From Comamonas thiooxydans (lineage in GTDB: Bacteria > Pseudomonadota > Gammaproteobacteria > Burkholderiales > Burkholderiaceae_C): a stretch of DNA of 64,000 bases. Shown one piece after another: positions 35,032-43,652 of this stretch (positions are counted from its first letter, which is position 1; each line of letters opens with the position of its first letter). A program made the translations under genes and the position numbers. Where the stretch lies: assembly GCF_002157685.2 (NCBI RefSeq), contig NZ_AP026738.1, forward strand, positions 3,410,001 through 3,474,000. Direction: 5' to 3'. Under the pieces are notes generated by a model. That model was not told where the DNA came from. It saw nothing but the letters and a program-made list of their open reading frames with translations, and searched no databases.

Positions 35032-35861
35032 TTAATTTAACGGGTTGTGCATCAGCCTTTGGGCATAAGCTGCCGGCGTCAGTCCGCCAAGGACCTTCTT
35101 CGGCCGCTCCTCGTTGTATTCCCGGCACCAAGCCTCGACGATCACACGGGCATGTGCCAAGCTGGTGAACCAATGTTCGTTCAGGCATTCCTCTCTGAAG
35201 CGGCCGTTGAACGATTCGATGTAGGCGTTCTGGTTGGGCTTGCCAGGCTCGATGAGAAACAACTGAACACCCCTGGCGTGGGCCCAGTTCAGCATGGCTC
35301 GACCGCAGAACTCCTTGCCGTTGTCAGTTCGGATCGCTTTGGGCAGTCCCCTTGTGATGGCGAGTTGATCCAGGACGCGCACCAACTGGTTGCCACCCAT
35401 TGCTCGCTCGGCCACGATGGCTACCGCCTCGTGGGTCGAATCATCGACTACCGTCAGGCTCTTGATGCTGCGTCCTTCGGCCGTGCGGTCAAAGACAAAG
35501 TCCATCGACCACACTTGGCTGTCATCGGACGCTGTAGCGGGTGGCGATCGGCCAGCGGGATCTTTTTGCGTTTGCGTTTCCTTACCTGCAAACCAGCCTC
35601 GGCATACAGGCGGTCCACCCGTTTGTGGTTGACGATCTCGCCAGCTTGCCTGAGCTTGAGATAGATCATGCCGGCGCCGTAACGGCGATGGCGTTGCGCC
35701 AGAGCGATGATCTTGTCCTTCAAGGCGCCGTTTCGGTCTTCAGCGGGCTTGTAACGGTAGGCGCTGGCGCTCATGCCGATGACGAGCAGTGAGCGGCGTT
35801 CACTGAGTCCGCAGACCACCATGTGGCGCACCAGCTCGCGCCGCGCAGGTGCGCTCACCAC
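35032..35861 (-). pseudogene. IS3-family transposase OrfB, frameshifted
   Basis: The N-terminal half is read in one frame (ARRELVRHMVVCGLSERRSL to KKIPLADRHPLQRP), the C-terminal half in another (VWSMDFVFDRTAEGRSIKSL to the end), with the switch near 35505-35530 that fits loss of one base. The DDE residues are all present (D in SMDFVFD, D in RTDNGKEF, E in AYIESFNGRF). A single indel, real or a sequencing error, is the only lesion, so the inactivation is recent or apparent. OrfB begins just over the stop of OrfA. Confidence 0.85.
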
Positions 35862-36124
35862 TTTTTTCTCAAGGCTTCTTTCGTCACCTCGTTCTCCAGC
35901 ATGGACTCGGCCAGCAGCCGCTTGAGACGGGCGTTTTCAAGCTCTAGCTCCTTGAGCCGTTTCGCGTCCGAGACGCTCATGCCGCCGAACTTGTTACGCC
36001 AGAGGTAGTAGCTGGCCTCAGAGAAACCGTGCCGACGGCACAACTCGGCCACTGGCAGTCCAGACTCCGCTTCTCGCAGGAAGCCAATGATCTGTTCTTC
36101 TGTAAATCTCTTTTTCACGTCCAA
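35855..36124 (-). CDS. IS3-family transposase OrfA
   Basis: An 89-residue HTH protein (KKRFTEEQIIGFLREAESGLPVAELCRRHGFSEASYYLWRNKFGG) with a C-terminal leucine-zipper-like coiled coil (LKELELENARLKRLLAESML). It overlaps the start of orfB by seven bases; IS3 elements normally fuse the two by programmed -1 frameshifting to make the full transposase. It looks intact. Confidence 0.88.
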   Translation of the reverse strand: MDVKKRFTEEQIIGFLREAESGLPVAELCRRHGFSEASYYLWRNKFGGMSVSDAKRLKELELENARLKRLLAESMLENEVTKEALRKKW

Positions 36125-36203
36125 TCTCCTGTCTTCGGGATTGGACTCCAGAGTCAGACGCTACTCAAATCCGGGGGGACGTCGCGTTCTTGGTACCGGT
36201 CGT

Positions 36204-37007
36204 TTAAATCAAGCCAGCCAGTTTTAGCGGACTGACCCAAGCAGCTTTGACGACCTTGTCAAAGCCTTTTCCAGTGGGATGCAGTTCGTTGGCCCAGTCT
36301 TTAGGGCCAAGAGTGTTTCGACTATCAATAAACACGAAACGGCCAGGCAATGAACTCTGCAACTGCGCCAAGGTATTCGAGTGACCATCAATGATCAGTT
36401 TGACGCAGGCATTGTGGAGTTTCTTCGGCACCCTGGCATCCTCTAGTGCAGGGCGAATCCAGGCCTCGCCACCCATAAAACCCTTGCCAGTAACTGGCGC
36501 ATAGTCATAGTTGTGCGCGAAAAACTTCGCCGAACCTGGGATTGTGAGCGATGCTTCAGTGATTAGCTGAGCATAGGCTGCACGTACTTGTTGCTGAAGT
36601 CTGATGATGGTGTCTTCCCCGTCTCCCTCCCTAAAACACTCCTCTGCCGTGGTTGCGTTCGAGCAATCGCCTTTGAGAAGAGGTCGGAGATCATCAAACC
36701 CAGCGAAGTCATTGCCACCGCCGCTCAGCAATATGGCGTCGCATGTTTTCCCGTAAAAGCGCATTACACTTCGAAAACGCTGCTGCCAGTAGCCTTCCGC
36801 AAACTTTCGAATTTCGACACCGTTTTTGCCGGTGACCAGGATCTTCCGCCCTGTTGGCTTGACCAAATCCCCGATGTTGTTGATCAGCGATCCGCCCAAC
36901 ATTGGATAGTGGAACCAGGAGTCTCCAAATGCCAGAACTTGAGCATTACTCGGAACAGACTCCTGTAGCTCTTGCATAGACCAATAGACCACATCGTTAT
37001 GCGCCAT
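36204..37007 (-). CDS. SGNH/GDSL-type hydrolase
   Basis: A 267-residue protein; the start at 37007 (MAHNDVVYWSMQELQESV) follows an AGGAG sequence, while the open frame extends 18 codons further. Blocks of the SGNH fold are visible: VLAFGDSWFHYP (catalytic Ser), a Gly in the VTGKNG region, LLSGGGNDFAGF (Asn), and ANELHPTGKGF (His). No signal peptide, so it is probably cytosolic. The family hydrolyses esters, but this branch is uncharacterised. It is isolated, flanked by the IS3 element and the structured leader at 37205, and may belong to an accessory insertion. Confidence 0.75.
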   Translation of the reverse strand: MAHNDVVYWSMQELQESVPSNAQVLAFGDSWFHYPMLGGSLINNIGDLVKPTGRKILVTGKNGVEIRKFAEGYWQQRFRSVMRFYGKTCDAILLSGGGNDFAGFDDLRPLLKGDCSNATTAEECFREGDGEDTIIRLQQQVRAAYAQLITEASLTIPGSAKFFAHNYDYAPVTGKGFMGGEAWIRPALEDARVPKKLHNACVKLIIDGHSNTLAQLQSSLPGRFVFIDSRNTLGPKDWANELHPTGKGFDKVVKAAWVSPLKLAGLI

Positions 37008-37116
37008 GCCGTCTCCTAAAAGTGGAGCAATCAGGCTATGTGTTTCGATCTGTAGCGTCAATTAGAGCAAAGGCTCACATATCCCCATGCATTGGTTGTG
37101 CAACCGTTGGCCCCCC

Positions 37117-37132
37117 AGCCCGCTCGCGGGCT
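37117..37132. other. Hairpin sharing its stem with the terminator at 37331
   Basis: AGCCCGC-TC-GCGGGCT. The two arms are the same sequences as the arms of the terminator 200 bases downstream, so the RNA could exchange partners. No T tract follows. Functional meaning is uncertain. Confidence 0.35.
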
Positions 37133-37204
37133 TAGAGTGGCCGTACCTGGCACAGCCTCATACTCACTCAGGCCAGAAGTTGCTACCTCTTTTGGTGTAA
37201 GCCG

Positions 37205-37330
37205 AACTCGTCTTGTTTGGGTCGAAAGCGTCATGCAGAATTCGACTCAATCCACCTGTTACGCCGAGCCTGGGCCCCCCCTCAATCTTTCCCTAGGCAT
37301 GACTCGAAAGGTCATCGGCCCTCTATTCAA
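37205..37330 (+). promoter_or_regulatory. Structured leader element, copy B, upstream of a small membrane protein
   Basis: The sequence CCACCTGTTACGCCGAGCCT, a C-rich linker, ATGACTCGAAAGGTCAT and CGGCCCTCTAT parallel copy A at 34862. In the small hairpin the outermost pair is A-T here and G-C in copy A, with the CGAAAGG loop region kept. It is followed at once by an intrinsic terminator and then, 20 bases on, by the start of the 116-residue gene. This looks like a transcription attenuator or a short terminated RNA. Not matched to a named RNA family. Confidence 0.4.
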
Positions 37331-37360
37331 AGCCCGCGGTACCAGCTCGCGGGCTTTTTC
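37331..37360 (+). terminator. Intrinsic terminator in front of the 116-residue membrane protein gene
   Basis: AGCCCGCG, a 9-base loop, CGCGGGCT and five T residues. It ends 20 bases before the ATG at 37380, so either it stops a short upstream RNA or works as an attenuator. Confidence 0.75.
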
Positions 37361-37379
37361 TTTGCCCTCAGGAGATTTC

Positions 37380-37730
37380 ATGCATTCTCATGGACACCCT
37401 ACCCCTGCGACGAAGCTGCTTCTTGCCGCGCAATGGACACTCACCGGCTTCGGCCTCTTCTGTCTAGTCGACGCGGCCGTGGCCATGGCGCTCACGCCAG
37501 AAGCCTGGCACCTCTGGGTGTTCATCTTTAATAGCAAACAGGAAATCCTCATGCTGAAGACGATTGTTGACGCCCTGCTTGTCATAGTTGGTACCCAGCT
37601 TCTCACAGCCTGGCTGGCCGCACCTGATACCCAAACCGATGCGCCCCAGACCATCACCCAGAGCCTGTGCGACGAATTCGCTTGCCCGGGCATGCCTGTC
37701 GAATGGCTAGATGACAAGACGGTGCAGTGA
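37380..37730 (+). CDS. Small membrane protein (116 aa)
   Basis: Starts at ATG 37380 after GGAG; the frame is open from 37092, but that part runs through the terminator. Two hydrophobic helices are visible (TKLLLAAQWTLTGFGLFCLV and a second around LLVIVGTQLLTAWLAA), and the cytoplasmic or periplasmic tail ends acidic (WLDDKTVQ). No family recognised. The terminator immediately upstream suggests conditional expression. It is convergent with the chemoreceptor gene, whose stop lies 38 bases on. Confidence 0.6.
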   Translation: MHSHGHPTPATKLLLAAQWTLTGFGLFCLVDAAVAMALTPEAWHLWVFIFNSKQEILMLKTIVDALLVIVGTQLLTAWLAAPDTQTDAPQTITQSLCDEFACPGMPVEWLDDKTVQ

Positions 37731-37767
37731 CTGAAGGAACAACCATGAGCACGGTACCGCTGGATTG

Positions 37768-39345
37768 TTAAGAGTGCGCCAGTTTAGGGCCGCCCTTAGT
37801 GTCAAGTTCAAAGGTCGAGACAACTTTGACCAGCTCATTCGCCTGTTCGCTAAGACTACCTGCAGCTGCAGAGACTTCTTCAACCAAAGCGGCGTTTTGT
37901 TGAGTAACGTGATCTATTTGCATGATTGCCTCACCCACTTGAGCTACTCCCTGACTTTGCTCTCTGCTTGCCGCGCTGATCTCTCCCATCAATCCATTAA
38001 CACGCTCGATGCCATCGACGATGTCTTGCATGGTGCTACCTGCGCGATGCGCCAAATTGTTTCCGCGCTCCACTCGTTGAACACTATCGGTAATCAGGTT
38101 AGTAATCTCTTTCGCCGCTTCTGCCGAGCGTCCAGCAAGACTGCGAACTTCAGCAGCGACCACTGCGAATCCACGCCCTTGCTCACCGGCCCGGGCAGCT
38201 TCTACTGCAGCATTGAGAGCCAGAATGTTCGTCTGAAACGCGATGCCATCAATGACACCAATAATCTCACTGATCTTTTGACTAGAGACTGAGATTCCAT
38301 GCATTGTCTCAACGACCTGCGAAACCAAATCAGCACCTTCGGTCGCAACACTAGATGCACTTTGGGCGAGTCTGCTGGCCTCTGCAGCGCTCTCGGCGTT
38401 TTGCCCCACCGTCACCGACAGTTGCTCCATCGAAGCTGCCGTTTGTTCAAGAGCAGTTGCCTGCTCTTCGGTTCTTTGTGACAGATCCAGGTTACCTTGT
38501 GCAATTTGCGCACTCGCTGCAGCGACAGATACTGAACCGGTACGTACTGCGCTCACGACAGCAACTAACTCCGTCTGCATGTTTCGCAGAGCCTCAAGGA
38601 GCTGCCCAACTTCATCTCGATATTGAACCTCAATGGTTGTATTTAAATTACCATCAGCCACGGCTTGAGCAATATTCACGGAACGACTAATCGGCTTTGT
38701 AATTGATCGAACAATCCAGAATCCAAGCCCCGTAGAAATGATGAGTGACAGTGCGATAGCCGCTAATGTAGTTCGCTGAAGAGAGGTCACTGATTTCACC
38801 GCATCAAGCGATGATTCACTTGCTAAGTCAGACTGAAACTGAATAGACTGATTCAGAATATTCAAGTATTCAAGCTGAATGGGCCGAAGACCTTCTATCA
38901 AATGATGCGTGGCCTGATCTTTCTTTCCCTCATCAAGCAGCTTGAAGTATTGATCACCATCCGATTGAAATTTATTATTCGCTTCTACTGCCTTATTTAA
39001 TAATTCAAGACCCTTTGGAGCATGCACCTCCTTATAGAGCAACTTTAGTAATCTCTCAGATTTCTCCCTGGAATCCAAGATCGCTTTGTGCTCATTATTA
39101 ATCTTGTCTGATTCATTGATGATTACCATGTTTCTCAAGAAGCGTGACTGCCTATTAACTTCCAGGCGCAAATCATTGAGATGGGCAATTAAGACCATGC
39201 GCCTTTGAGTAATATCCACTATACTGCTCTGTATCGAAGACGCTTTGATCAAGCTTTCTGCCCCTATCAAAACAGTCAGTGCAAGTAGTATGCAAAGCGT
39301 TATGGTGAGTCGAGTACCTATTTTCAGATTATTTATAAAATTCAT
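37768..39345 (-). CDS. Methyl-accepting chemotaxis protein
   Basis: A 525-residue receptor of the Tsr-like type. Order: membrane helix 1 ([20 protein letters not shown]), a periplasmic four-helix-bundle sensor of about 155 residues, membrane helix 2 ([19 protein letters not shown]), HAMP ([22 protein letters not shown]), and the long signalling coiled coil with the conserved hairpin tip [43 protein letters not shown]. No CheR-tethering pentapeptide at the C-terminus. Ligand unknown. A perfect FNR box lies 185 bases upstream and could control this gene or the divergent BLUF gene. Confidence 0.92.
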   Translation of the reverse strand: MNFINNLKIGTRLTITLCILLALTVLIGAESLIKASSIQSSIVDITQRRMVLIAHLNDLRLEVNRQSRFLRNMVIINESDKINNEHKAILDSREKSERLLKLLYKEVHAPKGLELLNKAVEANNKFQSDGDQYFKLLDEGKKDQATHHLIEGLRPIQLEYLNILNQSIQFQSDLASESSLDAVKSVTSLQRTTLAAIALSLIISTGLGFWIVRSITKPISRSVNIAQAVADGNLNTTIEVQYRDEVGQLLEALRNMQTELVAVVSAVRTGSVSVAAASAQIAQGNLDLSQRTEEQATALEQTAASMEQLSVTVGQNAESAAEASRLAQSASSVATEGADLVSQVVETMHGISVSSQKISEIIGVIDGIAFQTNILALNAAVEAARAGEQGRGFAVVAAEVRSLAGRSAEAAKEITNLITDSVQRVERGNNLAHRAGSTMQDIVDGIERVNGLMGEISAASREQSQGVAQVGEAIMQIDHVTQQNAALVEEVSAAAGSLSEQANELVKVVSTFELDTKGGPKLAHS

Positions 39346-39529
39346 TATCGTGGATTTTCTAATTTACCAAATTGCAATTCTTAAAGGAGAGCAGAAACAT
39401 CTGGCTCCATCAATCAGAAAATAAAGAGAACAATTCGCATTATTGTTAATTTTTACAAGACTCAAGTGTTTCAAATTATTTCACAGAGTTTTACCCGTAT
39501 TGACTAACACAGCAAAATATTTCTGCAAA

Positions 39530-39543
39530 TTGATGCAGATCAA
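39530..39543. promoter_or_regulatory. Perfect FNR/ANR-type binding site
   Basis: TTGATGCAGATCAA matches the FNR consensus TTGAT-N4-ATCAA at every defined position. It lies in the 414-base gap between the divergent chemoreceptor (start 39345) and BLUF gene (start near 39760). The rest of this gap is AT-rich with no gene. The distances allow either promoter to be the target. Confidence 0.6.
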
Positions 39544-39759
39544 GTCATGAAAGGCTTATCCCCAAGCAGGGCAAAAAAGCAAGGTTTATGTAAGGCAGCA
39601 ATTAAAAGAATGTCCATGTACAGGAACCACAGGGATCAGCTCTACATCACACTTTTACAAAGAGACAGAATTCAAGCACCTATTTAAAATAGGATATTTA
39701 TCAACCGCTATTTTTTCTACTGAGTTGCATATACTCGTTCAAAAATGATGGAGGTTGCG

Positions 39760-40155
39760 TTGGCACTACTCGGTTGTTTTCTTTACCACAGCGACATTTC
39801 TGTAGATGAGAATGTGAGCTGCGTTGCAGACATAGTGAGACTCTCTCGCGGCTTCAATGAGAATCATGACATCACAGGCCTTCTGATTTTTGATGGCCAA
39901 CACTTCGTTGAATACATTGAAGGTCCTAGTGAGCACGTGCTTGCACTTTTCGGAAGAATAGCCTTAGACACTAGGCATACAAAATTCACCCCTCTGCATG
40001 AGGCTCAAGGGATAACGCAGCGTCATTTTTCAGAGTGGAACGTGGCTTACGTATCGGATGAGGATGCCAATCCTCTCTTGGCAATATGGGCGCTTGAAGG
40101 GGAAGCGGCAGTCACTTGCTTGTTGCAATTACTGCCCCAGCTTGACACTGCATAA
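39760..40155 (+). CDS. Short BLUF-domain photoreceptor with Glu at the key Gln position
   Basis: A 131-residue stand-alone BLUF protein. I prefer the TTG at 39760, which has GGAGG five bases upstream and makes the start MALLGCFLYHS; the ATG at 39745 overlaps that GGAGG. With this start the flavin-site residues are Tyr9 and Asn33, with Trp in the SEWNVAY segment, aligning with offset one to Slr1694. Residue 51 (FVEYIEGP) is Glu where BLUF proteins have the essential Gln. The rest is ordinary (ITGLLIFDGQHF, RIALDTRHTKF). It would bind FAD, but blue-light switching should be altered. No output domain; it probably acts by protein contact. Confidence 0.85.
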   Translation: MALLGCFLYHSDISVDENVSCVADIVRLSRGFNENHDITGLLIFDGQHFVEYIEGPSEHVLALFGRIALDTRHTKFTPLHEAQGITQRHFSEWNVAYVSDEDANPLLAIWALEGEAAVTCLLQLLPQLDTA

Positions 40156-40273
40156 ATTTACTGATAAATCGCCGAATTAGCCAATGATGGTTGTATCGCG
40201 ATAGATTCCGCTGTGCGCTATCACTTGTTACTTGCTCAGTTTGGATTGCAAGCGGTAATATGAAATAGCAATG

Positions 40274-41722
40274 CTAGCCATAAGGCACAAAACCGCTCTC
40301 GTTCTCGTTCACCCGCAAAGGCTTGCCGACAAACGGGAATGCCCGTTGCGGGCAGGCGCTGCGTTCGCAGACCTTGCACCCCATACCGATAGGTGTTGCG
40401 GCGTCAGTATTGCGCAGGTCTAGCCCTCTGGAGTACACCAGTCGTGCAGCATGCTGCAAGTCACAGCCAAGGCCGATAGAGAAAGTCTTTCCAGGGGAGC
40501 CCCAACCGGAGCCTGCATGGCTGATGGTGCGGGCAATCCATAGATACACGCGTCCGTCAGGCATGGACGCCAACTGCGGCACGATCCGACCAGGTTGCGT
40601 AAAGGCTTCATATACAACCCAGAGGGGGCAGGTTCCACCGGTCTTGGAAAAGTGAAAATGCGTGGCCGACTGACGTTTGCTGATGTTGCCGGCCCGGTCC
40701 ACTCGAATGAAGAAAAAAGGCACACCTGGCGCATCTGCACGCTGCAACGTGGAGAGACGGTGACATACGGTCTCAAACCCAACTCCAAAGCGCCGAGCCA
40801 ACAGGTCTATGTCGTACTGCAAGCTCTCCGCAGCTTGCAGGAATTCCCGGTAAGGGAGAACAAAAGCGCCCGCCACGTAGTTGGCCAAACCTGTGCGCGC
40901 TAGGCGTTTGGTGGCGTCGTCCTGCCATTGCGTGGAATGAAGCGCTTCGTCGATCAGCGACTCAAACTCCAGCAGCGCCAGTTGAGTAGCCAACTGAAAT
41001 GCCTGTTGTGCCGGGCTAAGCTGAGGTGCGACATAGAGGGTGCGTGTACCTGTATCAAAGCGGCGATGGCTTTGATCCAGTCCCGTGTCCTGCCCGCTGG
41101 ATGCGCGCAATACTAGGACGTTGTGCCGTGCTTGCAGGCGGTACTGCAGCCATTCCTGCAGGCTGCTGCCTTGCTCTTTGGCCTGCCTGGCCAAGTTTTC
41201 TGCCGCACGGTCCAGCAGGTCAAAGTAATTACGGTGCGCAAAGAAAAAGTCTCGTACCGCCTCAAACGGCATCTGCCTTGCTGGCTCGCCCAGTACCACG
41301 CTGCTTCCTTCCAGCTCAGATCGTCCGTCGCCCAGGCGGCTGCTCAGTGCTTCCAGCCGTTCGGCATCGGCCAGATGGCGCTGATGCATGGCCAGCAAGG
41401 CCTGGGCCAGTTGCGGTAGCTTGGAGGCCACCTCGCGTAGTTCGGGCAGCGGCACCGTCCCGTCAGCTTGGGGCATGGCTGCCAGCGCATCTCGCAGCTG
41501 AGCCAGCAGACGGGCTTCCTCATCCTCGGAAAACTGCTGAATATCTACACCCAACACTTTGTGAATCTTCAGCAGTACTGGCACGGTGAGCGGCCGCTGG
41601 TCTTGCTCGATCTGGTTGAGATAGCTCGGCGACAGCTCTAACGCCTTGGCCAGCGCTGCCTGCGTCATACCGCGCTCGGACCTAAGGCTGCGCAAACGAA
41701 CACCCATGAAAGTCTTGGCCAA
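40274..41722 (-). CDS. XRE/IrrE-type short-chain acyl-CoA regulator of the methylcitrate operon
   Basis: A 482-residue regulator. The likely start is TTG 41722 (MAKTFMGVRLRSLR) with AAGGAG seven bases upstream. Domains: XRE HTH (residues 8-65, GMTQAALAKALELSPSYLNQIEQ), an IrrE-like middle part, and the C-terminal DUF2083 region ending in GMGCKVCERSACPQRAFPFV, with Cys residues that may bind metal or Fe-S. This is the RamB/ScfR type that regulates propionate, acetate or methylcitrate genes in response to acyl-CoA. It is divergent from prpC, and a palindrome (41759-41777) lies just upstream of its start. Confidence 0.82.
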   Translation of the reverse strand: MAKTFMGVRLRSLRSERGMTQAALAKALELSPSYLNQIEQDQRPLTVPVLLKIHKVLGVDIQQFSEDEEARLLAQLRDALAAMPQADGTVPLPELREVASKLPQLAQALLAMHQRHLADAERLEALSSRLGDGRSELEGSSVVLGEPARQMPFEAVRDFFFAHRNYFDLLDRAAENLARQAKEQGSSLQEWLQYRLQARHNVLVLRASSGQDTGLDQSHRRFDTGTRTLYVAPQLSPAQQAFQLATQLALLEFESLIDEALHSTQWQDDATKRLARTGLANYVAGAFVLPYREFLQAAESLQYDIDLLARRFGVGFETVCHRLSTLQRADAPGVPFFFIRVDRAGNISKRQSATHFHFSKTGGTCPLWVVYEAFTQPGRIVPQLASMPDGRVYLWIARTISHAGSGWGSPGKTFSIGLGCDLQHAARLVYSRGLDLRNTDAATPIGMGCKVCERSACPQRAFPFVGKPLRVNENESGFVPYG

Positions 41723-41758
41723 TTCATCGCTCCTTTTTCTTGTTGCTATGTCTGAATA

Positions 41759-41777
41759 ATTTGCAATATTTGCAAAT
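41759..41777. promoter_or_regulatory. Candidate operator of the prp regulator
   Basis: ATTTGCAATATTTGCAAAT is an inverted repeat with 8-base arms around TAT. RamB-type regulators recognise TTTGCAA-like sequences, so this fits autoregulation and control of prpC. It lies 36 bases before the regulator start and 119 before the prpC start. Confidence 0.5.
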
Positions 41778-41896
41778 ATGCAGATTCTCCTTCGCAAGCG
41801 TTCGCCAATTTAGCTCTATACGGAGAAAAAGCAAATGCGTAGATTGCGAAGTATCGCAGACACAACTGCTATCTCAATCACATCAAGGAGACCCGC

Positions 41897-43081
41897 ATGA
41901 GCATCGTGGCCGAACCTCGCACTGCATCCCCCAACACCGCTGCAGGCGCATTCAAGCCCAAGAAGTCTGTCGCCCTTTCTGGCGTGACTGCCGGCAATAC
42001 GGCCCTGTGTACCGTGGGCAAGACTGGCAACGACCTGCACTACCGAGGCTACGACATTCTGGACATTGCCGAGGTCTGCGAATTTGAGGAGATCGCCCAT
42101 CTGCTGGTTCACGGGAAGTTGCCCACCCGCTCGGAGCTCAAGGCGTACAAGAGCAAGCTCAAGGCTTTACGGGGCTTGCCTGCTGCTGTGAAGATTGCCC
42201 TGGAACAATTGCCTGCCGCCAGCCATCCCATGGACGTGATGCGCACCGGCGTCTCGGCCTTGGGTTGTTCTCTGCCCGAGAAAGACGACCACAATTTGCC
42301 CGGTGCCCGCGATATTGCCGACCGCCTGATGGCCAGCCTGGGCTCCATGCTGCTGTACTGGTATCACTTCAGCAACTCGGGCCGCCGTATCGAAGTTGAA
42401 ACAGACGACGACTCGATTGGTGGGCACTTTCTGCATCTATTGCATGGCGCCAAGCCGTCCGAGAGCTGGGTACGTGCCATGCATACCTCGCTCAATCTGT
42501 ATGCTGAGCATGAATTCAATGCATCGACCTTCACGGCCCGGGTGGTGGCCGGCACGGGCAGCGATATGTATTCGGCGATCACCGGGGCGATTGGTGCGCT
42601 GCGTGGCCCCAAGCATGGCGGAGCCAACGAAGTGGCGTTCGAGATCCAGAAGCGCTATGACAACCCTGCCGAAGCCGAGGCCGACATTCGCCGCCGCGTA
42701 GATGCCAAGGAGGTCGTGATTGGCTTTGGCCACCCGGTCTATACCGTGAGCGATCCCCGCAATGTCGTCATCAAGGGCGTAGCCAAGAAGCTGTCGGACG
42801 AAGCCGGCAGCACCAAGATGTACGACATTGCAGCGCGTCTGGAGTCGGTGATGTGGGACGTCAAGAACATGTTTCCCAACCTCGACTGGTTCAGCGCCGT
42901 CAGCTACCACATGATGGGCGTGCCCACCGCCATGTTCACGCCGCTGTTCGTGATTGCGCGCACCAGCGGCTGGGCAGCCCACATCATCGAACAGCGCCAG
43001 GACAACAAGATCATTCGCCCCAGCGCTAACTACACAGGCCCGGATGATTTGCAGTTCGTTCCTATTGACGAACGCCAGTAA
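41897..43081 (+). CDS. prpC: 2-methylcitrate synthase
   Basis: A 394-residue citrate synthase-family enzyme of the short bacterial 2-methylcitrate synthase class, condensing propionyl-CoA with oxaloacetate. Visible features: [28 protein letters not shown], catalytic-region His in [12 protein letters not shown], and [13 protein letters not shown], with an Asp near the C-terminus in [18 protein letters not shown]. An AAGGAG site precedes the ATG. First gene of the operon; the GntR gene starts at most 70 bases further on. Confidence 0.93.
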   Translation: MSIVAEPRTASPNTAAGAFKPKKSVALSGVTAGNTALCTVGKTGNDLHYRGYDILDIAEVCEFEEIAHLLVHGKLPTRSELKAYKSKLKALRGLPAAVKIALEQLPAASHPMDVMRTGVSALGCSLPEKDDHNLPGARDIADRLMASLGSMLLYWYHFSNSGRRIEVETDDDSIGGHFLHLLHGAKPSESWVRAMHTSLNLYAEHEFNASTFTARVVAGTGSDMYSAITGAIGALRGPKHGGANEVAFEIQKRYDNPAEAEADIRRRVDAKEVVIGFGHPVYTVSDPRNVVIKGVAKKLSDEAGSTKMYDIAARLESVMWDVKNMFPNLDWFSAVSYHMMGVPTAMFTPLFVIARTSGWAAHIIEQRQDNKIIRPSANYTGPDDLQFVPIDERQ

Positions 43082-43150
43082 AGCAGAGCCTTGAACACCA
43101 GCTTGCGTATGACTTTCTTTCCCAATATTTCTCCAAAGAGCGCCCAAGCC

Positions 43151-43603
43151 ATGCGACCTCATTCGCTGTGCATTGCCATCGCCGACAAGCTGCGTGAACG
43201 AATACTCGCCCACCAGATCCCCCCCGGCAGCGATGTGAACGATGGTGCTCTGGCGCAGGAATTTGGAGTCAGTCGTACACCGGTTCGTGAGGCGATGAAG
43301 CTGCTATGCCACGAAGGCCTGCTCACGGCCCATGCCCGACGGGGCATGACCGTGACTGAGCTAAGCGCACAACAAGTGGATGAAGCAAGGCAACTATGCA
43401 GCCTGCTGGCAACCCGGTTGCGGCAACTTGAGCTTAAAGCACCGGATAGCTGCCGAGAGCTCACGCTCGCCATGTACCGACTGGCGCAGGCACGTCTACA
43501 GCTGTCGCTGGGCCCAGATTTCGCAACTGCCGGTGCCCATCGAAGGGACTGGGATGTTGCGACCGAAAAGCTAACCCGTTTTGAAGTGGAAGCCCCTCAC
43601 TGA
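43151..43603 (+). CDS. GntR-family transcriptional regulator
   Basis: About 150 residues with a GntR winged helix at the N-terminus (AIADKLRERILAHQIPPGSDVNDGALAQEFGVSRTPVREAMKLLCHEG), followed by a short helical C-terminal part, much smaller than a normal FadR/FCD domain (LSAQQVDEARQLCSLLATRL). Starts at 43091 (TTG), 43109 or 43151 are all possible; I chose 43151 because the HTH follows at once. A second regulator inside the prp operon, besides the divergent XRE/IrrE protein, is unusual. The truncated ligand domain leaves open whether it still responds to an effector. Confidence 0.75.
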   Translation: MRPHSLCIAIADKLRERILAHQIPPGSDVNDGALAQEFGVSRTPVREAMKLLCHEGLLTAHARRGMTVTELSAQQVDEARQLCSLLATRLRQLELKAPDSCRELTLAMYRLAQARLQLSLGPDFATAGAHRRDWDVATEKLTRFEVEAPH

Positions 43604-43652
43604 GGCGCCAACAATCACAGTTACAACATCAGCATCTTCCAAGGAGACAAGC

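Larger units (their letters stand above)
34988..36183 (-). mobile_element. IS3-family insertion sequence (IS407-type), about 1.2 kb
   Basis: The ends are imperfect inverted repeats that both begin GACGTCCCCC and continue with an alignable TTT(C/G)AGTAGC block. The sequence GCGTTC borders the element on both sides (34982-34987 and 36184-36189), which looks like the target duplication, though six bases is longer than the usual 3-5 for this family. It carries orfA (35855-36124) and a frameshifted orfB on the minus strand. Insertion separated the hairpin of structured element A from the DNA that followed it. Confidence 0.85.

Noticed and set aside
37196..37267. tRNA-like segment upstream of the terminator (GGTGTAA could pair with TTACGCC, and TTCGACTC resembles a T loop)
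   Set aside because: No T-stem pairing, no anticodon arm and wrong spacing between the T-loop-like sequence and the acceptor-like 3' arm. Treated as part of the structured leader element instead.
42437..43213. Minus-strand frame of 258 codons opposite prpC
   Set aside because: Antisense to a clear citrate synthase-family gene, no motif and no ribosome binding site.
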